The notes under the pieces: generated by a model
The model's database searches: none
What the model was told of the DNA's origin: nothing
What the model saw: the letters and a program-made list of their open reading frames with translations, nothing else
Shown: positions 52,000-59,091 of the stretch, piece by piece
Position numbering within the stretch: position 1 is the stretch's first letter
How the letters are laid out: every line of letters starts with the position of its first letter
Assembly (NCBI RefSeq): GCF_028885415.1
Contig: NZ_CP118527.1
Location: 6,448,001 to 6,512,000 of the forward strand
Origin: Streptomyces coeruleorubidus
GTDB lineage: Bacteria; Actinomycetota; Actinomycetes; Streptomycetales; Streptomycetaceae
Direction: 5' to 3'
Length of the DNA stretch: 64,000 bases
Position numbers and translations under genes: made by a program

Positions 52000-52095
52000 A
52001 TAATGCAAGGGGCACTCGATGTGGGGGTGAAGGGTTCCGTCCGGTTGGGTGATCGTCCTTGACGCGACGGGGCGGGGGTAGGACCGTGGGGCCCT

Positions 52096-52737
52096 ATGAG
52101 GGGCGAACCCAGTTGCCCGAAGTGCGGTGGCCGGGTCAGGGCTCCCGGCCTCTTCTCCGACTCGTGGCAGTGCGATGTGCACGGCACCGTCCACCCGGTG
52201 CAGCCCGTGATACCGCCCAGCGTCGACGCCCTCAACGTCGTGGTGCACCGCACGCACGTGCCGGTGTGGATGCCCTGGCCGCTGCCGGTCGGCTGGCTGT
52301 TCACGGGCGTGGCCTGCGCGGGGGACGACCGCACGGGCGGCCGCGCCACGGCTGTGGCCTGCACGGGGCCCGGGCCGCTCGGCGGGATGGGCGAGCTGAT
52401 CCTGGTGGCGGAGGAGCTCGGCGTCGGACTCGGTGCGCGGTACGCGGGCATGGAAGGCCCGGATCCGGGGCCGTACCTGGACGTCGGGAAGCCGGCGCAG
52501 GCGAAGGTGCTGGCCGCGGGGCGTCCTACGCCCCTGTGGCATGTGTCCGGGGCGCCGGATGATCGGGTGGTGTTCGCGGGGGAGGCGCTCGGGTTGTGGC
52601 TGTGGGCGGTGGTGTGGCCCGAGCAGTCCGGGTTGCTGATGTACGACGAGCTGGTGCTGGCGGATCTGCGGGATGCCGGGGCGGAGGTGGAGTTGGTGCC
52701 GTGCGGGGCCCTGTCGCCGCGATTGCTTCAGCCGTAG
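52096..52737 (+). CDS. DUF6758 family protein with N-terminal zinc ribbon
   Basis: A 213-residue protein. The N-terminus has a short zinc-ribbon-like CPKCGG...WQCDVHG. It is followed by the conserved middle (VVHRTHVPVWMPWPLPVGWLFTGVACAGDDRTGGRATAVACTGPGPLGGM) and GLWLWAVVWPEQSGLLMYDEL. This is a conserved Streptomyces family next to the PHP gene; function unknown. ATG 52096 lies in a good context. Confidence 0.88.
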   Translation: MRGEPSCPKCGGRVRAPGLFSDSWQCDVHGTVHPVQPVIPPSVDALNVVVHRTHVPVWMPWPLPVGWLFTGVACAGDDRTGGRATAVACTGPGPLGGMGELILVAEELGVGLGARYAGMEGPDPGPYLDVGKPAQAKVLAAGRPTPLWHVSGAPDDRVVFAGEALGLWLWAVVWPEQSGLLMYDELVLADLRDAGAEVELVPCGALSPRLLQP

Positions 52738-52782
52738 CGCCCAGGGATGGGGATTCGGGTGCGCGGGGCTTCGGGGCGCGCG

Positions 52783-52827
52783 GGCGGCTGCGGGGGGTCT
52801 GTGGCTTGTCGCGCTTCCCCGCGCCAC
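52783..52827. repeat. Dispersed intergenic repeat, copy 2 (degenerate)
   Basis: Shares the GGGCGGCTGCGG...GTCTGTGG.TTGTCGCGC core with the element at 43843-43920 but lacks its second half and clear terminal inverted repeats. It lies in the gap between the DUF6758 and PHP genes. Confidence 0.55.
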
Positions 52828-52942
52828 TTCAGGGTGTTGGCTGTAGGGGGCGCTTCATGGGTTCGGGTGTGACAGGGGTCGGTGAAAATACGGTTATCCT
52901 TGAGCAGCCCTGCTCGTCCCGTCCGTGTCTGGAGTCCGCGTC

Positions 52943-53800
52943 GTGCGCATCGATCTGCACACCCACTCCACCGCTTCCGACGGTACCGACGCGCCCGCCG
53001 AGCTGGTGCGGAAGGCCGCCGCGGCCGGGCTGGACGTCGTCGCGCTGACCGATCACGACACCACCCGTGGCCACGCCGAGGCGATCGCCGCGCTGCCCGA
53101 GGGGCTCACGCTCGTCACCGGAGCCGAACTCTCCTGCCGGCTCGACGGCATCAGCATGCACATGCTGGCCTACCTCTTCGACGCCGCGGAGCCGACGCTG
53201 CTCGCCGAGCGCGAGCTGGTCCGGGACGACCGGGTGCCCCGGGCGCAGGGCATGATCGCCAAGCTTCGTGAACTGGGCGTGCCCGTGACCTGGGAGCAGG
53301 TGGCGCGGATCGCCGGTGACGGGTCCGTCGGGCGTCCGCACGTGGCGACCGCGCTCGTCGAGCTGGGCGTGGTGCCGACCGTCAGCGACGCCTTCTCCCA
53401 GGACTGGCTGGCCGACGGCGGCCGGGCCTTCGTGGAGAAGCACGAGACCGACCCCTTCGAGGCGATCCGGCTGATCAAGGGCGCGGGCGGGGTCGCGGTG
53501 TTCGCCCACCCCGGGGCGAGCAAGCGGGGGCGTACGGTGCCGGAGGCCGCGATCGCCGAGATGGCCGCGGCCGGGCTGGACGGCATCGAGGTCGACCACA
53601 TGGACCACGACCCGGACACGCGTGCGCGGCTGCGGGGGCTGGCGAAGGAACTGGGGCTCCTCGTGACCGGGTCCAGCGACTATCACGGCAGCCGGAAGAC
53701 GTGTGTGCTCGGCGAGTACACGACGGATCCCGAGGTGTACGGGGAGATCACGCGGCGGGCCTTCGGGGCGTTTCCCGTGCCCGGGGCCGGCGGAGTCTGA
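52943..53800 (+). CDS. PHP-domain phosphoesterase
   Basis: A 285-residue PHP-domain metal-dependent phosphoesterase (TrpH/YciV-like). Metal-binding motifs: DLHTHSTASDG, LTDHDTTRGHAEA, GAELSC, FAHPG and TGSSDYHGS. TrpH-type enzymes act on nucleoside bisphosphates or as 5'-3' exonucleases of short RNA. It starts at GTG 52943 with GGAG about 8 bases upstream. Next to DUF6758 and marC in the same direction. Confidence 0.93.
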   Translation: MRIDLHTHSTASDGTDAPAELVRKAAAAGLDVVALTDHDTTRGHAEAIAALPEGLTLVTGAELSCRLDGISMHMLAYLFDAAEPTLLAERELVRDDRVPRAQGMIAKLRELGVPVTWEQVARIAGDGSVGRPHVATALVELGVVPTVSDAFSQDWLADGGRAFVEKHETDPFEAIRLIKGAGGVAVFAHPGASKRGRTVPEAAIAEMAAAGLDGIEVDHMDHDPDTRARLRGLAKELGLLVTGSSDYHGSRKTCVLGEYTTDPEVYGEITRRAFGAFPVPGAGGV

Positions 53801-53862
53801 GGTTTCTCTCCCGTAGGTCCGTTGTCAGGCACCCGGCGCTGTCGGCTGTGCCCACCCTCCCC

Positions 53863-53910
53863 GTTGCGGATACCTGCTGCCCACAGCGGTTGCGGACGCC
53901 CGCTGCCCAC
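53863..53910. repeat. Imperfect direct repeat (26-base period)
   Basis: GTTGCGGATACCTGCTGCCCAC (53863-53884) is repeated as GTTGCGGACGCCCGCTGCCCAC (53889-53910), 19 of 22 bases alike, just before marC. Its role is unknown; see findings. Confidence 0.6.
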
Positions 53911-53940
53911 CCTCAGAACTCCCGCAAGGCCATCACGCTC

Positions 53941-54546
53941 ATGTTCGACCTCGCCGTTTTCGGCTCCCTGTTCCTGACCCTCTTCGTCATCATGGATCCC
54001 CCCGGGATCACCCCGATCTTCCTCGCGCTCACCGCCGGACGGCCCGCCAAGGTGCAGAAGCGGATGGCCTTCCAGGCCGTCTGTGTCGCCGGTGGCGTGA
54101 TCACCGTGTTCGGGCTGCTCGGGCATCAGATCCTGAACTACCTGCATGTCTCCGTGCCCGCGCTGATGATCGCGGGCGGGCTGCTGCTTCTGCTGATCGC
54201 GCTCGATCTGCTCACAGGCAAGACCGACGAGCCGAAGCAGACCAAGGACGTCAACGTCGCTCTCGTGCCGCTGGGCATGCCGCTGCTGGCCGGGCCGGGG
54301 GCGATCGTGTCGGTCATCCTCGCCGTGCAGAAGGCCCACAGTGCCGCCGCGCAGGTCTCCGTGTGGACGGCGATCCTCGCGATCCACGTCGTGCTGTGGC
54401 TGGTGATGCGCTACTCGCTGGTGATCATCCGGATCATCAAGGACGGCGGTGTGGTCCTGGTGACGCGGCTCGCGGGCATGATGCTGTCCGCGATCGCCGT
54501 GCAGCAGATCATCAACGGGGTCACGCAGGTGATCCAGGGCAGCTGA
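53941..54546 (+). CDS. MarC family integral membrane protein
   Basis: A 201-residue protein with six membrane segments and the MarC-family motifs FVIMDPPGITPIFLALT, then VPLGMPLLAGPGAIVSVIL. Once thought a multiple-antibiotic resistance protein, its function is not established. It starts at ATG 53941. Downstream the convergent protease-hydrolase gene ends 12 bases away. Confidence 0.92.
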   Translation: MFDLAVFGSLFLTLFVIMDPPGITPIFLALTAGRPAKVQKRMAFQAVCVAGGVITVFGLLGHQILNYLHVSVPALMIAGGLLLLLIALDLLTGKTDEPKQTKDVNVALVPLGMPLLAGPGAIVSVILAVQKAHSAAAQVSVWTAILAIHVVLWLVMRYSLVIIRIIKDGGVVLVTRLAGMMLSAIAVQQIINGVTQVIQGS

Positions 54547-54558
54547 GGCGCCACCGCG

Positions 54559-56649
54559 TCAGGCAGGGCGGGTGAGTACGGTGCCGATCTCCCTGGCCGG
54601 ACCCGCGTGGGCGAGGTACTCGTCGATGTCATGGGCGCGGTCCCGGCCGTTCGGGACGGCCAGCTGGGTGAGCTTGCCCCACCGCTCGTCCTCCAGGGGG
54701 CAGCCGACTGCGACCGCGTCGGTGGGGGACCAGACGTTGACCCAGTCGCGCACCTTGGGCGGCCGGTGCGGGCCGCGGGCGAGGAGCCGCTCGTTGACGC
54801 CGTCCAGCCCGAGCGGACTGCCCGCGGTGACCAGCAGAACGGGGTCGAGGCCGTCCGGGAGCCGGGTCAGCAGGTCCACTCCCACGACCGTGCCCAGGCT
54901 GTGCGTGACCAGCACCAGTTCGCCGGTGGCGGGCATCGTCTCCAGGACGCTGTCCAGCACGGCCTGCCGCACGGCACCGTCGCCGAGGTACAGGTCGACG
55001 TCCCGCAGGAACGTGGCGATGGTCCACTCGTCCAGGTCGGACCGGGCGGCGAGCCAGCTCAGCGGCCGGTGCAGGGCGCCGACCAGCCCCGTGCCGAAGC
55101 CCTCCGTGGTCGCCGGCCCGTTCCGGGGCATGCCGGCCCGGGCGGCCGCCTCGTAGAGCAGCTGCTCGTAGGAGCCGGTCGGCGATTCGGCGGCGAAGAC
55201 CTCGGCGGCAGCGGCGGCGCTCACCTCGTCGAGTCCGACGGCCTGGGCGGTGCTCTCCCGCCCGCTCACGAGGTCGGCCAGTCTCGTGCCGTAGAACGGG
55301 AACCACACGTCATCCGGGTCGACCGTGGGCAGTGCCGCGAGCGTGAGTCCGCGGTTCAGTCCGGACGTCCACTTCCGGCGGAGTTCTTCGGGCTCCTTGC
55401 ACTGCTGGTCCCTGCCGTGCAGGAAGACCAGGTGCTGACGGCCGCCGAAGACGGTGCCGCGGGCTGGGCGTCCCTTCTTGGGGCCCTGAGCCCGGGTCTC
55501 GCTCTCGGTCATGGCCACCGTCATCGGCACGTCGGTGCCCGACGGTGCGGTGATGCCGGGTACCGCCGTTGTGGTTCGCTCCGGCTGATGTGCGGGGGCG
55601 GCCGTGCTCTGGTCCAGGCCGGAGTCCGGGCCCATCTCGGCCAGCAGCGCGCGGCGCCCGGGGTCGAGGTCCAGCCGGGCCAGATGCTTCAGGATCGAGC
55701 TGATGCGGACGCCCTCGTTGGCGACCCAGTCGATCGCGTCGTCGCCGTCGCCCTGGCGCCAGGGCTGTCCGTCCTTGCGCAGGACGCGGCCCTGGCCGTC
55801 CTTCTTCGGCACGCCGCTGTGGTGCAGGGCCACGACCTCCCACTGGTCGTTGAAGACGGGGGAGCCCGAGTTTCCGGGGCGGGTGTCGGTCCGGTAGTGG
55901 ACGAAGTCGTCGAGCCGTACCAGCAGCGCGTTGTCGCGCAGAGCGATCTCCTTGAGGCGCCCGTCCGGGTGACCGATGATGTTCACCCTCTCGCCGAGCA
56001 CCAGCTTGCCGAGCTGCACGCTGAGCCGGTTCCAGCCGAAGATGTCGCCCGGCTGACGGCCGTCCTGGGCGGGCGTGACCGCCACCAGGGCGAAGTCCAG
56101 CCGCCTGTCCGCGGCGAAGAAGGTCCCCGGGTCGAGCTCCATGCGGATGGCGGTGTCGGGGACGTTGTCGACCGTGACCTGGGCGTTGAACTCCGCGAAG
56201 CACCGGCGGGCGAAGCCCTCGTCGGGCAGCACGTGGTGGTTGGTCATCATCAGCCGCGGCGAGACCAGGAAGCCGGTGCCGTGCGGAAGCTCACGGCCGT
56301 CGCGGCGCAGGGTGATCCGGGCGACCGTGGCTCCGGCCCTGACCCCGCGCGGCAGGAAGCTCCAGGCCTGGAGTTCGTTCGACAGGTCGATGATGCGTTC
56401 GTTGGTGTGGGGCAGGTCCAGGGCCTCGCCGTGGATGTCCGCCACCACCGCCGAGGGCGACAGGCCGCCCCGGTCGAGGATCCGCTCGGCACGTACGGCG
56501 AGGGCGTCCGGGTTGTCCGGGAACCGCACACCGGCCGCCATCCGGCCCTCGACGCGCTCACGCTCCGCGGCGGAGTCCTCGTAGCGCTGCGCGGCCTCGG
56601 CCACGGCCTGCTCGTGCAGTTCCTCGTTCGACCGGCCCGTCACGGACAT
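54559..56649 (-). CDS. Trypsin-like serine protease fused to an alpha/beta hydrolase
   Basis: About 696 residues from ATG 56649 (the frame is open to TTG 56721). An N-terminal helical region (about 1-85) is followed by a V8/trypsin-like domain: GTGFLVSPRLMMTNHHV (His), RRLDFALVAV (Asp), DTRPGNSGSPVF (Ser). A variable linker leads to a C-terminal alpha/beta-hydrolase: LVFLHGRDQ, nucleophile THSLGT, Asp in WSPTDAVA and His in AHDIDEYL. Both active sites look intact and there is no signal peptide. Two catalytic domains on one cytoplasmic chain is unusual and resembles conflict-system effectors: the protease may process a partner and the hydrolase act on lipid or another ester. Substrate unknown. 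Confidence 0.88.
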   Translation of the reverse strand: MSVTGRSNEELHEQAVAEAAQRYEDSAAERERVEGRMAAGVRFPDNPDALAVRAERILDRGGLSPSAVVADIHGEALDLPHTNERIIDLSNELQAWSFLPRGVRAGATVARITLRRDGRELPHGTGFLVSPRLMMTNHHVLPDEGFARRCFAEFNAQVTVDNVPDTAIRMELDPGTFFAADRRLDFALVAVTPAQDGRQPGDIFGWNRLSVQLGKLVLGERVNIIGHPDGRLKEIALRDNALLVRLDDFVHYRTDTRPGNSGSPVFNDQWEVVALHHSGVPKKDGQGRVLRKDGQPWRQGDGDDAIDWVANEGVRISSILKHLARLDLDPGRRALLAEMGPDSGLDQSTAAPAHQPERTTTAVPGITAPSGTDVPMTVAMTESETRAQGPKKGRPARGTVFGGRQHLVFLHGRDQQCKEPEELRRKWTSGLNRGLTLAALPTVDPDDVWFPFYGTRLADLVSGRESTAQAVGLDEVSAAAAAEVFAAESPTGSYEQLLYEAAARAGMPRNGPATTEGFGTGLVGALHRPLSWLAARSDLDEWTIATFLRDVDLYLGDGAVRQAVLDSVLETMPATGELVLVTHSLGTVVGVDLLTRLPDGLDPVLLVTAGSPLGLDGVNERLLARGPHRPPKVRDWVNVWSPTDAVAVGCPLEDERWGKLTQLAVPNGRDRAHDIDEYLAHAGPAREIGTVLTRPA

Positions 56650-56724
56650 GTGCTCCACCGCCTTGTTCTCGCTCTCGCCGTCCCCCTCAGCCAGTACGCC
56701 CTCCACCAGGGAGGTCCGCAACAG

Positions 56725-56762
56725 CGCAGCCCCCGCACGGCCGATGCCGTGCGGGGGCTGCG
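56725..56762. terminator. Perfect hairpin between the small ORF and the protease-hydrolase gene
   Basis: CGCAGCCCCCGCACGGC (56725-56741) pairs perfectly over 17 bp with 56746-56762 around CGAT. Transcription of the upstream small gene (minus strand) would meet it first, so the large gene needs read-through or its own promoter. It also overlaps the region just before the most upstream possible start (TTG 56721). Confidence 0.75.
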
Positions 56763-56784
56763 AAGTGTGGGAGAGCGGCGCGCG

Positions 56785-56937
56785 TTACGAGGCCGTGGTC
56801 CCGGCCGGGCGGATCCAGAGGCGCTGCCCGGTGGCGGCGGCCTGCTGAACGATGCGGTTGACGGAGGCGGCGTCCACGACGGTCGTGTCCACGGGCGTGC
56901 CGTCGACGTCGTCGAGGTGCATGATTTCGAAGCGCAA
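56785..56937 (-). CDS. 50-residue conserved-looking small protein paired with the protease-hydrolase gene
   Basis: A 50-residue protein beginning RFEIMHLDDVDGTPVDTTVV and ending QRLWIRPAGTTAS. Residues 8-35 look well-formed: VDAASVNRIVQQAAATGQRLW reads as an amphipathic helix followed by a strand. The start was placed at TTG 56937 because GGGAG lies six bases upstream; ATG 56961 has its Shine-Dalgarno sequence directly adjacent, too close. It is upstream of, and on the same strand as, the protease-hydrolase gene, separated by the hairpin. Possibly a regulator, substrate or inhibitor of that protein (inference). Confidence 0.65.
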   Translation of the reverse strand: MRFEIMHLDDVDGTPVDTTVVDAASVNRIVQQAAATGQRLWIRPAGTTAS

Positions 56938-57165
56938 GGGCTTCTCCCTTCGTCTGGTCATCCTCCTGAGGAGAACTACTGGGTGGTCGGCCCACGAGGC
57001 AGCGGTGCCCGGTGTTCCATATGAGTCAACAGGACTGCCCCGTTGAAACATTCCCTACGCTAAGGAAATTTTTCGAACGCCTAATTACCGAGCCGTAAGA
57101 CTGTCGTTACGGGACCGACCGGGACCAGTTGTGTTCACAGCGTGACCGCCGGGACAATGGAGGTG

Positions 57166-58059
57166 ATGAACGACGACCTCGCGGCCCTGAGCGCCCGCAT
57201 CGACCGCACCAACGAGCTGCTCCAGCGCATGCTCGCCGAGGTGGCGAAGACTCCCTCGACCCATGCGATCTTCGTCGATGCCGGGTATCTGTACGCGGCC
57301 GCGGGCCGACTCGTCGCCGGCACGGAGGACCGCCGGGCCTTCGACCTGGACGCCGAGGGCCTGATCGACGCGCTCATCGACAAGGCCCGCACGATCTTCG
57401 CGGACAGCAGGCTGCTGCGGGTCTACTGGTACGACGGCGCCCGCCGCCGCATCCACACGGCGGAGCAGCAGAGCATCGCGGAACTGCCGGATGTCAAGGT
57501 GCGGCTGGGCAACCTGAACTCCAACAACCAGCAGAAGGGCGTCGACTCACTCATCCGCACCGACCTGGAGTCCCTCGCCCGGCACCGCGCCATCAGCGAC
57601 GCGGCCCTGCTCGGCGGCGACGAGGACCTGGTGTCGGCGGTGGAGGCGGCCCAGGGGTACGGCGCCCGCGTCCACCTCTGGGGCATCGAGGCGCCGGAGG
57701 GCCGCAACCAGGCCGAGCCCCTCCTGTGGGAGGTCGACAGCCAGCGCACCCTGGACCTCGACTTCTTCAAGCCCTACGTCTCCCGCCGCACCGGCCCCGC
57801 CTACGAAACGACCACGGACCGGCCCACCCGCGAGGACGTGCGGTTCGTCGGCGCGCAGATCGCGGCGAAGTGGCTGGCGGCCCGCGGCCGGGACACACTG
57901 GTCGAGCTCCTGCCCGGCCACCCCTACCTGCCCGGCTCGGTGGACCAGGACCTGCTCGTGGAGGCGGAGGGCCTGTTGCAGTACTCGCTGCGCGGACAGG
58001 CGGACCTGCGGCGCGCACTGCGGGACGGCTTCTGGGAGCACCTCCGGACGCAGTACTAG
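57166..58059 (+). CDS. NYN-domain protein (LabA/PIN-like ribonuclease fold)
   Basis: A 297-residue protein. An N-terminal helix (DDLAALSARIDRTNELLQRMLAEV) precedes the NYN domain: AIFVDAGYLYAAAGRL, KGVDSLIRTDLESLARHRAISDAALLGGDEDLVSAVEAAQGYGARVHLWG. The Asp residues in FVDAGY, KGVDS and GGDEDL match the acidic active site of NYN/PIN nucleases. ATG 57166 is used although GGAGG is close (2 bases); ATG 57157 and GTG 57142 are alternatives. A well conserved actinobacterial gene; probably an RNA nuclease. Confidence 0.9.
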   Translation: MNDDLAALSARIDRTNELLQRMLAEVAKTPSTHAIFVDAGYLYAAAGRLVAGTEDRRAFDLDAEGLIDALIDKARTIFADSRLLRVYWYDGARRRIHTAEQQSIAELPDVKVRLGNLNSNNQQKGVDSLIRTDLESLARHRAISDAALLGGDEDLVSAVEAAQGYGARVHLWGIEAPEGRNQAEPLLWEVDSQRTLDLDFFKPYVSRRTGPAYETTTDRPTREDVRFVGAQIAAKWLAARGRDTLVELLPGHPYLPGSVDQDLLVEAEGLLQYSLRGQADLRRALRDGFWEHLRTQY

Positions 58060-58076
58060 GGCCTGCCGGTCCCGTA

Positions 58077-58949
58077 TCAGGGCGTGCGGGTTCCGTCCCA
58101 GAAGTCGGCGAGGGCGTGGGCGGTCGGCAGGGGCTGATCGGCGCCCGGGGAGTGCTCGGCTCCCGCGACGACCGTGCGGTGCGCGTTCAGCCGTACGGCC
58201 ATGTCGTCGAGGATCGTCACCGGCCATGTGTCGTCGTGCGCGCCCGACAGGACGTGGAACGGCAGAGGTACGGCGGCGAGTTCGGCGACGCGGTCCGGCT
58301 CGGTGCACAACTGGCGGCCGGTCGCGAGAAGTTGGGCGGGGCTGTGGCCCAGCCAGCGGCGGCGCAACTGCTCCGGGTCGCCGGGGCCGCGAGCGGGCCC
58401 GCCGACCTCCTCCGGCGGTCCCATGGCCTGGATGGCCTCCCACACCTCCTCCATCGACAGCACGGCGAGCGCGTCCCGCAGCAGCTTCACACGCTGCTGC
58501 TGGGAGACGGAGATCTGCGCCGGGCCGGACGACATCAGGGTGAGGGAGCGGAAGGGGGAGTGGTCGAGCAGCACGGCCGCACGCGCGATCTGCCCGCCGA
58601 GCGAGTGCCCGACGAGGTGCACGGGCACGCCGAGCGCCTCGGCCTGCGCGAGCACGTCCCGTGCCAGTTCCCGCTGGGCGTAGGCGGATTCGTCGTCCAC
58701 GGGGCCGTCCGACTCGTGTTGTCCCCGCCCGTCCACGGCGACGACCCGGTACCCACGCTCTGCGAGCGGCTCGTGGAGCAGCCTGAAGTCCTCCTTGCTC
58801 CCGGTGAACCCGGGCAGCAACAGGACGACTCCCTTGACCTCCGCCCCGGCCTTCGGCGACGAGTCGACGACAGCGAACTCACCGCGGGCTGTGCGCAGAA
58901 GGTAGGCGCGGGCGCCCGGGGGCGGGGTGAAGGTGGCTTGCCTGGTCAC
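58077..58949 (-). CDS. Alpha/beta hydrolase
   Basis: A 290-residue hydrolase. Oxyanion motif LLPGFTGSKEDF, nucleophile GHSLGG (Ser near 119), Asp in SGAHDDTWPV and His in GAEHSPG give a full triad. A lid-like insertion lies between (MSSGPAQISVSQQQRVKLL...). It starts at GTG 58949; no strong Shine-Dalgarno. Substrate unknown. Convergent with the NYN gene (17-base gap). Confidence 0.9.
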   Translation of the reverse strand: MTRQATFTPPPGARAYLLRTARGEFAVVDSSPKAGAEVKGVVLLLPGFTGSKEDFRLLHEPLAERGYRVVAVDGRGQHESDGPVDDESAYAQRELARDVLAQAEALGVPVHLVGHSLGGQIARAAVLLDHSPFRSLTLMSSGPAQISVSQQQRVKLLRDALAVLSMEEVWEAIQAMGPPEEVGGPARGPGDPEQLRRRWLGHSPAQLLATGRQLCTEPDRVAELAAVPLPFHVLSGAHDDTWPVTILDDMAVRLNAHRTVVAGAEHSPGADQPLPTAHALADFWDGTRTP

Positions 58950-59040
58950 GGGGTGAGGGTAGCGGGTGGGTGTGGTCGTGGGGCGCGACGGTGGCGTGGC
59001 GGCCGGCGCAGGTGCGGGGCGGGCCGCGCTCGGGCGAACG

Positions 59041-59084
59041 CCGATGGCCCGGCCCCACACGCGGGTGTGGGGCCGGGCCATCGG
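59041..59084. terminator. Strong hairpin terminator of the DEAD-box helicase gene
   Basis: A perfect 20-bp stem: 59041-59060 (CCGATGGCCCGGCCCCACAC) pairs with 59065-59084 around GCGG. It lies 8 bases beyond the stop of the minus-strand helicase gene. Confidence 0.85.
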
Positions 59085-59091
59085 GGGAGTG

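Noticed and set aside
54607..57024. 805-codon plus-strand frame opposite the protease-hydrolase gene
   Set aside because: Shadow frame of Gln/Val/Arg/Asp-rich composition; the minus strand encodes two complete catalytic domains.
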